Below, one piece after another: positions 1-11,254 of a stretch of 64,000 nucleotides of DNA; within the stretch, counting starts at the first letter, position 1; every line of letters begins with the position of its first letter. The notes below the pieces were generated by a model that was given only the letters and a program-made list of their open reading frames with translations, ran no database searches and was not told where the DNA came from. Both the position numbers and the translations under genes were made by a program. Source of the DNA: Erysipelotrichaceae bacterium (GTDB taxonomy: Bacteria; Bacillota_I; Bacilli_A; Erysipelotrichales; Erysipelotrichaceae); NCBI GenBank assembly GCA_017550145.1, contig JAFZQG010000040.1, forward strand, positions 19,173 through 83,172, in the 5' to 3' direction.

Positions 1-1283
1 ATGAATTTCGAATTCGTATTATATTCTCTGGCGACGACGACCTTCTGAATATTACCGCCGGAAAGACTGTTTACGGCAGCATCGATCGTCTTGGTCTTGA
101 CCGCGAAAGTCTTGACAAGATTCTCTGCAGTTTCTTTGATCGCCTTGGAATTCATGAATACCTTATTGTTGATATCATCTCTATCGTAGTAAGTAGAGAT
201 CAGGTTATCGGAAATCGGCAGTGAACCGGCGATACCATCGCCCATTCTGTCTTCCGGAATATAAGCCATGCCCAGATCTCTGCGTCCCTTGATATTGAGC
301 TCGTTTACTCTGTTACCGCAGATTTCAATATCACCTGTATAGGCTGTTTCTTCCAGACCTGTAATACATCTGACAAGTTCCTGCTGGCCATTGCCTTCAA
401 CACCGGCGATACCAAGGATTTCACCGTTCTTGACCGCAAATGACATGTGATCCAGAACAGGTTTACCATTTCTTTCCATATAAAGGTCCTTGATTACCAG
501 AGCCTTTTCGTTATGGAAATCTTCATGGGTCTTGTAGGCATTCATATCGGAATCAAGGTCTCTGCCTATGATCAGATTGGTCAATTGCTGCATCGAAAGG
601 TCTTCATTAAGATAAGTGCCTTTGGAAACGCCGTTTCTGATTACAGAGATCTTGTCCGAGATCTTCTTAACCTCTTCAAGTTTATGGGAAATGAACAGGA
701 TCGTGTGTCCCTGTTCCTTAAAGGAACGGAGCTGATCAAACAGTTTATCTGTTTCCTGCGGTGTCAGAACTGAAGTAGGTTCATCAAGGATGATCAGTTC
801 AGCATTACGATACAAAGTCTTAAGTATTTCAACCTTCTGTCTTTTCGCAACCGAAAGAGTTGAAACCTTGGCATTTACATCGAGTTCAAAATTATATTTG
901 TCAGATAATTCCTGACACCTTCTGGCAGCTTCCTTCTTATCAATAAAAATACCGCTCGTAGGTTCATCACCCAGAATGATATTGTCAACGATCGAAAAAG
1001 ACGGAATCAGCATAAAATGCTGGTGCACCATACCGATACCTGCTTTGATCGCGTCCATGGAACTGGAGAAGTTCGTTTCTTCTCCTTTGTAAGTCACGGA
1101 ACCGCTTGAAGGTCGCTCGATACCGAAGATTACTTTCATCAGTGTCGATTTACCGGCACCGTTCTCTCCGACGATCGAGTGAATCTCTCCCTTTTCGAAT
1201 TCCATGTTAATGTCACGGTTAGCTACAGTTCCGTTAGGATAGACTTTTGTAACATTATCAAGTTTCAATATCGTCTCACTCAT
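1..1283 (-). CDS. BMP-type (nucleoside) ABC transporter ATP-binding protein, 3' end outside window
   Basis: About 427 residues are visible before the gene runs off the left edge. The start is the ATG at 1283, preceded by GGAGG-like sequence. This is a double-ABC ATPase of the sugar/nucleoside class that works with a BMP lipoprotein. The first domain has Walker A GENGAGKST, an atypical signature LSVAKRQKVEIL and Walker B LIILDEPTSVLTPQE. The second half reaches the signature LSGGNIQKVVVAREY at the edge. Its lipoprotein partner lies just upstream; permeases would be expected to the left of the window. Nucleoside specificity is inferred from the BMP/PnrA partner and is not read from this protein. 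Confidence 0.9.
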   Translation of the reverse strand, partial: MSETILKLDNVTKVYPNGTVANRDINMEFEKGEIHSIVGENGAGKSTLMKVIFGIERPSSGSVTYKGEETNFSSSMDAIKAGIGMVHQHFMLIPSFSIVDNIILGDEPTSGIFIDKKEAARRCQELSDKYNFELDVNAKVSTLSVAKRQKVEILKTLYRNAELIILDEPTSVLTPQETDKLFDQLRSFKEQGHTILFISHKLEEVKKISDKISVIRNGVSKGTYLNEDLSMQQLTNLIIGRDLDSDMNAYKTHEDFHNEKALVIKDLYMERNGKPVLDHMSFAVKNGEILGIAGVEGNGQQELVRCITGLEETAYTGDIEICGNRVNELNIKGRRDLGMAYIPEDRMGDGIAGSLPISDNLISTYYDRDDINNKVFMNSKAIKETAENLVKTFAVKTKTIDAAVNSLSGGNIQKVVVAREYNTNSKF

Positions 1284-1300
1284 AAGATCCTCCAAAATTT

Positions 1301-1336
1301 AGAAAAAGTCATGCGCCAAAAAGCAGCGCATGACTT
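1301..1336 (-). terminator. Hairpin between the BMP lipoprotein gene and the ATPase gene
   Basis: A perfect 11-bp stem (1306-1316 with 1326-1336, 9-nt loop) is followed on the minus strand by a run of Ts. It lies inside the operon, so it probably acts as a partial terminator or 3'-end stabiliser that keeps lipoprotein mRNA above ATPase mRNA. Confidence 0.8.
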
Positions 1337-1360
1337 CATCAAACAAAATTCAATCAATAA

Positions 1361-2482
1361 TTACTCAACACGGTTAGCGTCTCTGAGAGCTGGCCAGTTA
1401 GCAGCGTATTCATCTGCATTCCAGTCAGTCAGACAGTCGATAACAGTTACCTGGCCGCTTACAACAGAGTTCAGAACTTCAGCAAGTTTAGCTCTTGTTG
1501 CTTCGTCAGTGTTAGCCATGTAGAAATCATTTTCAGCAAGACCTACACCGTTAAGAGCAATACCCCACATCTCAGCCTTGCCGAGCTTGTCAGCGTAATT
1601 GCCGTTAGCAACCATTTCGATGAATGCCTTAAGAGGAACACCAGTATTCTTTAAAGCAGAAGTCAGGATTGTGTTAGCCCAGTCAGGGTTAGTGTCCTTG
1701 AACTGTAAGTACTGGTCCTGGTCAACACCGATGCACCATACATCATCATGAGCAGAGCAAGCATCGATAACACCGTTACCTAAGCCACCGGCAACCTGCC
1801 AGATAACATCAGCACCCTTAGAGATCATATCATCAGTAACTTCTTTACCTAAAGCAGTATCTGAGAATGAACCAGGATAAGAAATAACATACTTAACATC
1901 GTTAGCAGTTAAAACCTGGCAGTAACCAGAAATGAACTGGTTCATAGCCTGAGCATCCATACCAACAACAACACCAACAGTACCAGTCTTGGTGATAGCA
2001 GCTGATAAAGAACCAACCAGGTAACCTAATTCAGCAGTGTTGCACTTAGTGCTGTAGCAGTTAGCTGGAATACCTGTTTCAGGAACAAAGTCATAGTCAT
2101 AGTTGAAGAACAGCTGATCAGGATACTTAGCGCATGCCTTGTATAAGAAGTCTTCATAGTCACCATTACCACAGACAACGAGATCATAAGCGTGGTCTTC
2201 GCAAACGTTATCAAACCAGTTCATCCAGTTTGCTTCAGCTTTTTCGCCTGAAGGGTCACATTCGAAGACGTCAACAGTAATGTTGTTGTCAGCAGCATTC
2301 ATTTCATCAGCAGCACCTGCGATTGTGTCGAAATAAGACTGGTCGCCTCTGTGCGGGATGAGTACTGCAACCTTAGTTACACCATCATCTTCAGTAGGTT
2401 CAGGTGTCTCTTCTTTCTTACCGCAACCGACTAATGCGAATACCATTAAGGCTGCAAGTAATACAGTTAATAATTTCTTCAT
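1361..2482 (-). CDS. BMP family substrate-binding lipoprotein (PnrA/BmpA-like)
   Basis: The 373-residue protein has a signal peptide ending in the lipobox LVGC (Cys20), followed by an acidic linker, so it is an anchored extracytoplasmic binding protein. The body has the BMP/PnrA layout: VAVLIPHRGDQSYFDTIAGA near the start, then IGVDQDQY in the second lobe. Family members bind nucleosides for ABC import. A good AAGGAG site precedes the ATG. It is the first gene of an operon with the ATPase at 1-1283 and is separated from it by a hairpin. The purine nucleoside enzymes at 7.4-12 kb are possible metabolic partners, but the ligand cannot be read from sequence. Confidence 0.92.
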   Translation of the reverse strand: MKKLLTVLLAALMVFALVGCGKKEETPEPTEDDGVTKVAVLIPHRGDQSYFDTIAGAADEMNAADNNITVDVFECDPSGEKAEANWMNWFDNVCEDHAYDLVVCGNGDYEDFLYKACAKYPDQLFFNYDYDFVPETGIPANCYSTKCNTAELGYLVGSLSAAITKTGTVGVVVGMDAQAMNQFISGYCQVLTANDVKYVISYPGSFSDTALGKEVTDDMISKGADVIWQVAGGLGNGVIDACSAHDDVWCIGVDQDQYLQFKDTNPDWANTILTSALKNTGVPLKAFIEMVANGNYADKLGKAEMWGIALNGVGLAENDFYMANTDEATRAKLAEVLNSVVSGQVTVIDCLTDWNADEYAANWPALRDANRVE

Positions 2483-2506
2483 TCTTTCTCTCCTTCTTTT
2501 TTTATT

Positions 2507-2532
2507 GTTAAAATACCTGAGGTATTTTTAAC
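2507..2532. repeat. Inverted repeat in the leader of the BMP operon
   Basis: GTTAAAATACC and GGTATTTTTAAC form a nearly perfect dyad 25 nt upstream of the lipoprotein start. It could be an operator or an mRNA hairpin; nothing else identifies it. Confidence 0.4.
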
Positions 2533-2591
2533 CAAATTGGATAAACTGCTTTATATATTTTGAACAAAATCTGTTCTTCAATAATACAGAT

Positions 2592-2620
2592 ATTTTATCA
2601 CCTCTATCAGTCAGTTTCAA
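2592..2620 (-). promoter_or_regulatory. Candidate promoter of the BMP operon
   Basis: On the minus strand TTGAAA (2615-2620) and TAAAAT (2592-2597) are separated by 17 nt. The same pair of hexamers and spacer recurs at the oppA promoter. A TATATA box nearer the gene is an alternative. Confidence 0.45.
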
Positions 2621-2715
2621 CGAAGTTTTGTATTATTTCATAGAAAAAACTGACGCTTCCTAGAAAAACCTCAAAAACAGTGTTTTTCCCGATATTTCAA
2701 GCCCCTTTCATTTCC

Positions 2716-2744
2716 TTGACAAGCTATTATTCGTGCCCTAAGAT
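2716..2744 (+). promoter_or_regulatory. Sigma-A-type promoter for the gene at 2778
   Basis: TTGACA (2716-2721), a 17-nt spacer and TAAGAT (2739-2744) are followed by an AAAGGAG ribosome site at 2764-2770, 7 nt before the ATG. The 295-bp gap 2483-2777 otherwise holds only the divergent BMP promoter region. Confidence 0.8.
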
Positions 2745-2777
2745 GAAGGCGTAACACATTAAAAAAGGAGAAAAATA

Positions 2778-3359
2778 ATGTCAGAATACTACGATCCTTG
2801 GGCATATACAACGTCCAAACACGGTATCAGCGCCGATTTACTGATCTCGGCAGTCCAGAAATGTATCAGAAGAGGTCAGGCCGATCTGGCTATGCGCTTT
2901 GCTTATGAGCTCTATGCTACTTCTACTTTCCATGAGGAAAAACTGTGGAACAGATTACTGGTTATATCTGTTGAAGATATCGGTTTCGGTGATCCTAATG
3001 CCTTAGTTATTGTTAAAACATTAAACGATTTAAGGAAAGAATTCCCATACGGTGACGGAGACAGACCGATCTTCTTCCTTTATGCGATCAGGTATTTATG
3101 CGGCTGCCAGAAAGAAAGATCTACCGATCACGTCAAGAACATCATCATGAAAGAAAATGCCAAAGGAGAAGTTCCGGAGATCCCTGACTATGCCATGGAT
3201 ATGCATACCAACAAAGGAAGATTCGAACTGGGCAGAGATGTCTTCTACTTCCTGAATGATGCTTCCAAGGTCGAACCGCTCTGGGATAAGTATGATGATA
3301 CCTACTTCAAACAGCTCTACAAGATGTACGAAGAAGAAGCCGAGGAAGAAAAGAAATAA
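2778..3359 (+). CDS. Stand-alone MgsA/RarA C-terminal-like protein
   Basis: The 193-residue protein resembles the C-terminal region of the MgsA/RarA AAA+ replication-associated recombination protein. It carries the SAVQKCIRRGQADLAMRFAYEL and RLLVISVEDIGFGDPNAL type blocks that in RarA follow the ATPase. No Walker motifs are present and the protein is far shorter than RarA (about 420 aa), so this is a domain without its ATPase. It is monocistronic, with a good promoter, good ribosome site and a strong terminator. The C-terminus is an acidic/lysine tail. Such single-domain homologues are usually annotated as hypothetical; a role in DNA metabolism is only inferred from the family. Confidence 0.7.
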   Translation: MSEYYDPWAYTTSKHGISADLLISAVQKCIRRGQADLAMRFAYELYATSTFHEEKLWNRLLVISVEDIGFGDPNALVIVKTLNDLRKEFPYGDGDRPIFFLYAIRYLCGCQKERSTDHVKNIIMKENAKGEVPEIPDYAMDMHTNKGRFELGRDVFYFLNDASKVEPLWDKYDDTYFKQLYKMYEEEAEEEKK

Positions 3360-3370
3360 GCAATAAAAGA

Positions 3371-3401
3371 AAAACTTATGAGTCAGCGACTCATAAGTTT
3401 T
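3371..3401. terminator. Bidirectional terminator
   Basis: A perfect 14-bp stem (3371-3384 with 3388-3401, loop AGC) has A and T tracts on both sides. It sits between two convergent genes and can stop transcription from either. Confidence 0.9.
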
Positions 3402-3402
3402 T

Positions 3403-6386
<2,984 letters not shown>

Positions 6387-6465
6387 AATATCCCCTTTCT
6401 TTTTTTAATTGTATAAATTTACGCAATGGCATTTGCGTGAATTTCCTTTTATTGATGATCTTAAA

Positions 6466-6536
6466 CAAAAAAACTCTTCTGACCATCCCAAAAACATTTA
6501 TTCGTAATGTTTTCAAGGATAAGCCTCGAAGAGTTT
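6466..6536 (-). terminator. Regulated terminator in the PTS leader
   Basis: On the minus strand AAACTCTTC (6528-6536) pairs with GAAGAGTTT (6471-6479), enclosing smaller stems, followed by seven Ts. The 5' arm lies inside the RAT element, so the two structures exclude each other. Confidence 0.85.
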
Positions 6537-6551
6537 CGAGTAACAAACCTT
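6515..6551 (-). promoter_or_regulatory. RAT site, target of the LicT-type antiterminator
   Basis: Minus-strand RNA reads AAGGTTTGTTACT, then an apical stem CTCGAA-ACTC-TTCGAG, then GGCTTATCCTT. This matches the RAT pattern AGG-TTGTTACT...AGGC-A-CCT recognised by LicT/BglG proteins, with lower stem AAGG/CCTT and a longer than usual apical stem. Bound antiterminator would hold this fold and block the overlapping terminator. Confidence 0.88.
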
Positions 6552-6564
6552 AACTTCTAACTAA

Positions 6565-6593
6565 ATAGTAATAAAAAGCAGAGTGACTGTCAA
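6565..6593 (-). promoter_or_regulatory. Promoter of the PTS-GH1 operon
   Basis: TTGACA (6588-6593), 17 nt, TACTAT (6565-6570) on the minus strand. The -35 box overlaps the stop codon of the antiterminator gene, so the PTS genes have their own start just downstream of their regulator. Confidence 0.85.
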
Positions 6594-7411
6594 TCATCAA
6601 TCCGCATAATCAGGCGGTTAATATGGATCGACAGGTATAACAGTTCTTCATCATTGATCAGAACATTGAATTTTCTGTTAAGATACTCCTTTATCTTTTC
6701 TGCACATTCGACCGATTCAACATATTTCGTTTTTATTTCTTCATAGATCTTCATGTTCTGACTTTCGATCTGCTCAGAATTCATGATCCTTCTGATCAGA
6801 TAATCAATATGAGATACAAAACGACTGTAGTTGAAACTGTCTCTTTGAATCTTTACATTAAACTGCTTTTCGATTATTTCCGTTATTTCTTCTATATATA
6901 CGACGGTGTTGACGTCTTCTTTTTCCTCTTTGATACTGTCATTGATAAAATGAAGCGCAATCGTACCGGCCTCCTGACGCGGAAGTCTGGTTCCGGTCAT
7001 CTTCCGGATAATTTCCAGAGAATCCAATGCCACATTCATCTCATCGGGATAAAGCTGAACAATATCCTGAATCAACGGCTGAGGAAGATAGATGTTCTTG
7101 TCTTTTCTTTTAATGGCAAACTGTAAATGGTCTGCCAAGGCAATTGCCGAAGAAGAAGGAAAAACCAGAGAAAGCTTATCGGAAGCATAATCAATAAGAT
7201 AAATGGCTGTATTGATCACAACCGTCGGAATCTCTCTGATTATGCCGTAATCGGTATCTTTTATATTATAAAAAGTACGGTTGATCTTATCTAAAGGGAT
7301 TTCTTCTCCCTCTTTATAAAAACCTACACCTTTTCCGAAAACGATAACTTCTCTGCCCATGGAGTCAATACACTGAGCAACGTTGTTATTGATATTCTTT
7401 ATGTTTTTCAT
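6590..7411 (-). CDS. BglG/LicT-family transcription antiterminator
   Basis: The 273-residue protein has the usual order: RNA-binding CAT domain (about 1-55, starting with an NNNVA motif), PRD1 (about 65-165) and PRD2 (about 170-273). All four regulatory histidines are present: His95 and His154 in PRD1, His201 and His263 in PRD2. In the family, EII phosphorylation of PRD1 inhibits and HPr phosphorylation of PRD2 activates binding to RAT RNA. A matching RAT lies directly downstream at 6515-6551. The gene is 18 nt behind the deoxyribosyltransferase genes and may be co-transcribed with the nucleoside operon, an unusual link. Confidence 0.95.
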   Translation of the reverse strand: MKNIKNINNNVAQCIDSMGREVIVFGKGVGFYKEGEEIPLDKINRTFYNIKDTDYGIIREIPTVVINTAIYLIDYASDKLSLVFPSSSAIALADHLQFAIKRKDKNIYLPQPLIQDIVQLYPDEMNVALDSLEIIRKMTGTRLPRQEAGTIALHFINDSIKEEKEDVNTVVYIEEITEIIEKQFNVKIQRDSFNYSRFVSHIDYLIRRIMNSEQIESQNMKIYEEIKTKYVESVECAEKIKEYLNRKFNVLINDEELLYLSIHINRLIMRIDD

Positions 7412-7429
7412 TCTTCTTAAGTATGTTTT

Positions 7430-7990
7430 TTATTCTTTAACTTTATATGGTTCGTATCCCGCTTCGATCAGCTGCTTATCGAAATCAGCTCTTGCAAGTT
7501 TGCAGGCATTCTCGAAACTGTCAGCAACCTTAACAAGCGTAAGCATATTATCGAAACCGTATTCCTTATCTTCGATCGCATAACCCTCTGAATCATAAAA
7601 GACACCGTCTTCTTCGGTTCTTTCGATCTTGCGTTCCAGTAAGGTTTTAGGACCGCCATAGAAACCATATGAAGGATAACCCAAAGCTACATACCAGCCC
7701 AGTTCCCATAAGGTTCCGCTGTCAGGTTCATGACCTCTCCAGTCATCAAGCTGAGCAAAACAGACATCGCATTTTAACATGTGACCGTAGTCACTGTTGA
7801 AGACGCGCTGCCAGAAATTATCGCCCGGTTCAACAGGATCGCCATCTCCAGGAAACATGCCGATGAAACCGTATTTATCGCAGACTTCTTTCCAGTATTT
7901 AACTGTCTCTTCACAGGTCGGCAGAAACATTTCAAAATCGGCTAGATAGATAACCGGTTTTCTGACTTTTCCTTCTCTATCGATAAACAT
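7430..7990 (-). CDS. Nucleoside 2-deoxyribosyltransferase-like protein A
   Basis: The 186-residue protein resembles nucleoside 2-deoxyribosyltransferases: IYLADFEMFLP near the start, then CDVCFAQLDDWRGHEPDSGT followed by LWELGWYVALG, matching the family D...FRG..DxGTxxExG active-site block with the nucleophile glutamate in WELGW. Such enzymes exchange bases between deoxynucleosides or hydrolyse (deoxy)nucleosides and nucleotides. Its ATG shares one base with the stop of the upstream paralogue, so the two are translationally coupled and may form a mixed oligomer. The exact substrate is not readable. Confidence 0.8.
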   Translation of the reverse strand: MFIDREGKVRKPVIYLADFEMFLPTCEETVKYWKEVCDKYGFIGMFPGDGDPVEPGDNFWQRVFNSDYGHMLKCDVCFAQLDDWRGHEPDSGTLWELGWYVALGYPSYGFYGGPKTLLERKIERTEEDGVFYDSEGYAIEDKEYGFDNMLTLVKVADSFENACKLARADFDKQLIEAGYEPYKVKE

Positions 7991-8508
7991 CAGTTCAGGT
8001 CTCCTTTCTGCAGATCTTCAGCCGCTTTCTTTATGGCATCTTCGAAATCGCCTTTTACGATCGTTGATGAGAATTCCAGCATCAGATTGAGTGGACCCGG
8101 TTCAAAACCGACATCGTTTTCATCAACCATCTGAGCCATGGCTTCATTATAATGCGTTTCTCCGCTGTATCTTTCGCAGCACACTCTGGTATCCGGCATA
8201 TAGGAATAGATCTTCTTTTCCAAAGCATATGCCATACCCATTTCCAGAGCTACTTCGCTGTATGGTTCCAGATAACTTCTGAAATCTCTGGTATCGGCTA
8301 TTACGATATCGCATTCTTTCATCAGTTCCATACGTTTTTCCGCAACAGCTCTGCTGTTTTCAAAAGTGTCCTTTATCTTATAGACTTCTTCCGGATATTC
8401 CAGTAATTCGAAACCGTACTTCTCGCAAAGAGCTCTCTTCTGTTCAAAAACCTCTTTCGCATTCTTCAGTAAACGGTCGGGACCGGACAGATAAATTTTC
8501 TTCTTCAT
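7990..8508 (-). CDS. Nucleoside 2-deoxyribosyltransferase-like protein B
   Basis: I place the start at 8508 (MKKKIYLSGPD) because AAGGGG lies 6 nt upstream; the longer frame to 8529 would have that site inside it. The 172-residue protein has IYLSGPD, CDIVIADTRDFRS and SEVALEMGMAYALEKKI, the nucleoside 2-deoxyribosyltransferase pattern, with a catalytic glutamate in LEMG but SEVALE replacing the usual GTAxE. It lies between deoD and paralogue A, overlapping A by 1 nt. It probably works on the same purine (deoxy)nucleoside pathway. Confidence 0.78.
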   Translation of the reverse strand: MKKKIYLSGPDRLLKNAKEVFEQKRALCEKYGFELLEYPEEVYKIKDTFENSRAVAEKRMELMKECDIVIADTRDFRSYLEPYSEVALEMGMAYALEKKIYSYMPDTRVCCERYSGETHYNEAMAQMVDENDVGFEPGPLNLMLEFSSTIVKGDFEDAIKKAAEDLQKGDLN

Positions 8509-8549
8509 ATAATTCCCCTTAAACCTCAATAATTATAACATTGCCGTCT

Positions 8550-9269
8550 CTAGCTGTTTTCGATTTTTACAGCCGTATCCAGAGCTATTTCGATCATTTC
8601 ATCAAAAGCCGTCTGTCTTTCTTCAGTCGTTGCTGCCTGATTGACCAGATCGGAGACAGTCAGAAGACATGCAGCCTTCTTATGCAGATATCTAGCATTC
8701 GCAAACAGTCCGAAACTTTCCATTTCTCCGCCGATCAGTTTGTAAGGCGGGGTCTTCTGTAACGATCTGTCTCTGTAGAAACAGTCGCCGCAGCGCACGA
8801 TTCCCTTATAGATATTCTTGCCTTTTTCTTTAGCTGTTTCTTCCAACAGCCTTGTAAGTTCTTCGTCCGGATACATCAGATCTTCTTCATATCCGAAACC
8901 CACTCTCGCAAAAGAAGATTCGCTGTATGAGGCTTCCGTCAGGATGATATCGAACATTTTCATTTCCGGAAGAAGGCCTCCGCAGGAACCGATCCTGATA
9001 ATATTCTCGACATCATAGAAATCATACAGTTCATAGGAATAGATAGCCATTGAAGGTATACCCATGCCATGACCCATGATCGAAAGCCTGACACCTATAT
9101 AAGTTCCCGTATAACCTAACATATTCCTGACGTGATTGAATTCCTTCACATCTTCCAAGAAATTATCAGCAATATACTTGGCTCTTAACGGATCACCGGG
9201 CATGATGACGGTTCTGGCGATCTCGCCTTTTTTTGCCGTATTGTGCGGTGTGCCCATGAATTCTTCCAT
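8550..9269 (-). CDS. deoD: Purine nucleoside phosphorylase, DeoD type
   Basis: The 239-residue, full-length protein opens with TPHNTAKKGEIARTVIMPGDPLRAKY and has IRIGSCG (phosphate loop), GEMESFGLFA (ribose-binding glutamate Glu184) and TVSDL (Asp207, protonates the purine). This is the hexameric DeoD type that cleaves purine (deoxy)nucleosides with phosphate to base and (deoxy)ribose 1-phosphate. AAGGAG precedes the ATG. It lies 11 nt after the ADP-ribosylglycohydrolase gene and 20-40 nt before the deoxyribosyltransferase pair, in one operon. Confidence 0.96.
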   Translation of the reverse strand: MEEFMGTPHNTAKKGEIARTVIMPGDPLRAKYIADNFLEDVKEFNHVRNMLGYTGTYIGVRLSIMGHGMGIPSMAIYSYELYDFYDVENIIRIGSCGGLLPEMKMFDIILTEASYSESSFARVGFGYEEDLMYPDEELTRLLEETAKEKGKNIYKGIVRCGDCFYRDRSLQKTPPYKLIGGEMESFGLFANARYLHKKAACLLTVSDLVNQAATTEERQTAFDEMIEIALDTAVKIENS

Positions 9270-9280
9270 CGTTTTTCTCC

Positions 9281-11254
9281 TTAATTCAGTTTCATTTCAT
9301 ATGTCTTAGAGATACAGTTTTTACCCAGATATACACCAAACAGATCTCTTAATTCTGTTAACGGAAATTCATATTTCTTATCGTCAAAGTATACTTCCAA
9401 ACAGTTTTCTTTTCTCTCTATCGATAAATGGTATCTGTGATTCTTTTCCCATTCGATTGTTTCACTGTGGATTACCTTTTCCTGTTTATTCTTTTCGATC
9501 AGAACCAGTTCATTGCCCCTGATTCCCAAAGCAGAATAATATAGGTAACCTCTCATATTGAATACAACATAACATTCTTCGCCTTTTTCAACGGTGAAGT
9601 CCCATTCGATGCGTCTATAGATATTACCGTAACAGCCCGAAGAGATCAGTGCATGATCATTACTTTTCCCTATAAGTCCTTCATCGATATCCCATTCTCC
9701 GGAATGTTTGACGAAACCGCGGATATTATTCATGGAATCTCCGCCGTAACGCGGCCCGTAGTGTTCGAGCGGATAATCTCGGAAATCAAATGAAAGATCT
9801 GGTTTTCTTTCAATTTTAATATCGGTAATTCTGTATGAATTATCTGTTCTTATTCCTATTCTGTTTACGGTCAGATTTATTCCGCTTGGAACTTCAATAT
9901 TAAGCGATCCGGAATTGTTTATTTCGTGTTCTTTGGTATATTCATTCCCTTCACAATCCAGGATATATGATTCATATTTATTCAATCCGTCACTTTCGAT
10001 GTTCACTATGACGCTATCCCCTGCTTCAACGATCGGTGAAAACTCCGGATCATAACGGGCATCATAGAGATCGGATGTGATGTAATATGCGAAAGTATAA
10101 ATATCTTTACTGTCGACATAAAGTTTACTGTCTTTTACTTCGATCGAACCATTGTTGCAGCGAATGCCTTTTGTTGCATAAGGCAAAGTAAACATCGGGA
10201 TGTCTTCTATCTCCATGCCCTGCAGTTTATAAGCTAATTTAGTAAACATTGCGGCCGAATCTGAAACGGTGTCAATATTCAGACAGCCGATAGCACTGGA
10301 TGAATTAACGATATCATTGATCGGATGTATCCATTTCTCATCGATTCCGTCCAGATCAAGTAAAGCACCTATGATACTTCCGACATTGCCGCAGTTGCAG
10401 TCGGTATCCCAGCCACTGCGGTTCAAGATGATCAGAGTCTTATCAAAATCATTATCGCCATAGCACATCGCCATGATCATTAAAGCCATATTCGGAATGA
10501 TATGACAGACACCCGGATACTTATCATAGCCGTAGTTTTCCTGAATGTAATGAAGACATCTAGTCCAGTCACTCTTGTCATTCTGATAGAAAGCAATAAT
10601 ATCTTTGGCGACCTTATAGTATTCCTTATCGTGATCCAGATATTCCAGGGTTTCTTCCAGTACTTCATGAATATCATTTCTCTGCATCGCCAAAGTAATA
10701 GCGACCGCCACAAAAATACCGCCTTCGATACCGTTACCGTCATGGGTAACGCTGGAAGCCATTGTAGACAGCTTCTTTGCCAGTAAAGGATCATAACCTG
10801 CCACATAAGCCCAGCAGTCGGAGAAGATCTGACCGCCGATCTGTTCGGCCATGGTTAAGCCGTTAGTTTCGATACTTCCCGATAAAGGTGCTTTAATACC
10901 CTTTTTCAGATTCTCATAGGCAGTATGTTCAGTCGAAACACCGACACCTCCCCACCAGAAAAAACCGTGATACTCGCACAGATAATTCAAGAAAGCATCA
11001 CCGATCTTTTCAGCCGTTATGTCTCCATCTTCAAGAAGTGCTCTGATAAAAAATAACGGACCGTTGGTATCATCATCGGCAGCGTAGACATCATAATCGA
11101 CCAGATATCCTTCATCATCGGGATATTTCTCCATGATCTTGTCATGTGTCCAGTTTTCTACCGGAGAACCAAGACGTACACCGATAACCTTGCCTAGCCA
11201 GGAAGCATAGACTTTACGCAGATATTCTTCTTTACCTTCGTATGTAAGTTTCAT
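9281..11254 (-). CDS. ADP-ribosylglycohydrolase-family protein with C-terminal beta-rich domain
   Basis: The 657-residue protein has an N-terminal ADP-ribosylglycohydrolase domain (about 1-345) with both metal-binding blocks: DDDTN at 60-64 and SGWDTDCNCGN at 280-290. Enzymes of this family cut N- or O-glycosidic bonds to ADP-ribose or related ribosides using two Mg ions. The remaining 300 residues lack a signal peptide and look beta-rich; the last 170 (from about GDSMNNIRGF) resemble a LamG/concanavalin-like sandwich. That addition makes the protein twice the usual length. It overlaps the upstream hydrolase by 4 nt. A role in releasing ribose or base from a modified nucleoside is inferred from the operon. 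Confidence 0.85.
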   Translation of the reverse strand: MKLTYEGKEEYLRKVYASWLGKVIGVRLGSPVENWTHDKIMEKYPDDEGYLVDYDVYAADDDTNGPLFFIRALLEDGDITAEKIGDAFLNYLCEYHGFFWWGGVGVSTEHTAYENLKKGIKAPLSGSIETNGLTMAEQIGGQIFSDCWAYVAGYDPLLAKKLSTMASSVTHDGNGIEGGIFVAVAITLAMQRNDIHEVLEETLEYLDHDKEYYKVAKDIIAFYQNDKSDWTRCLHYIQENYGYDKYPGVCHIIPNMALMIMAMCYGDNDFDKTLIILNRSGWDTDCNCGNVGSIIGALLDLDGIDEKWIHPINDIVNSSSAIGCLNIDTVSDSAAMFTKLAYKLQGMEIEDIPMFTLPYATKGIRCNNGSIEVKDSKLYVDSKDIYTFAYYITSDLYDARYDPEFSPIVEAGDSVIVNIESDGLNKYESYILDCEGNEYTKEHEINNSGSLNIEVPSGINLTVNRIGIRTDNSYRITDIKIERKPDLSFDFRDYPLEHYGPRYGGDSMNNIRGFVKHSGEWDIDEGLIGKSNDHALISSGCYGNIYRRIEWDFTVEKGEECYVVFNMRGYLYYSALGIRGNELVLIEKNKQEKVIHSETIEWEKNHRYHLSIERKENCLEVYFDDKKYEFPLTELRDLFGVYLGKNCISKTYEMKLN

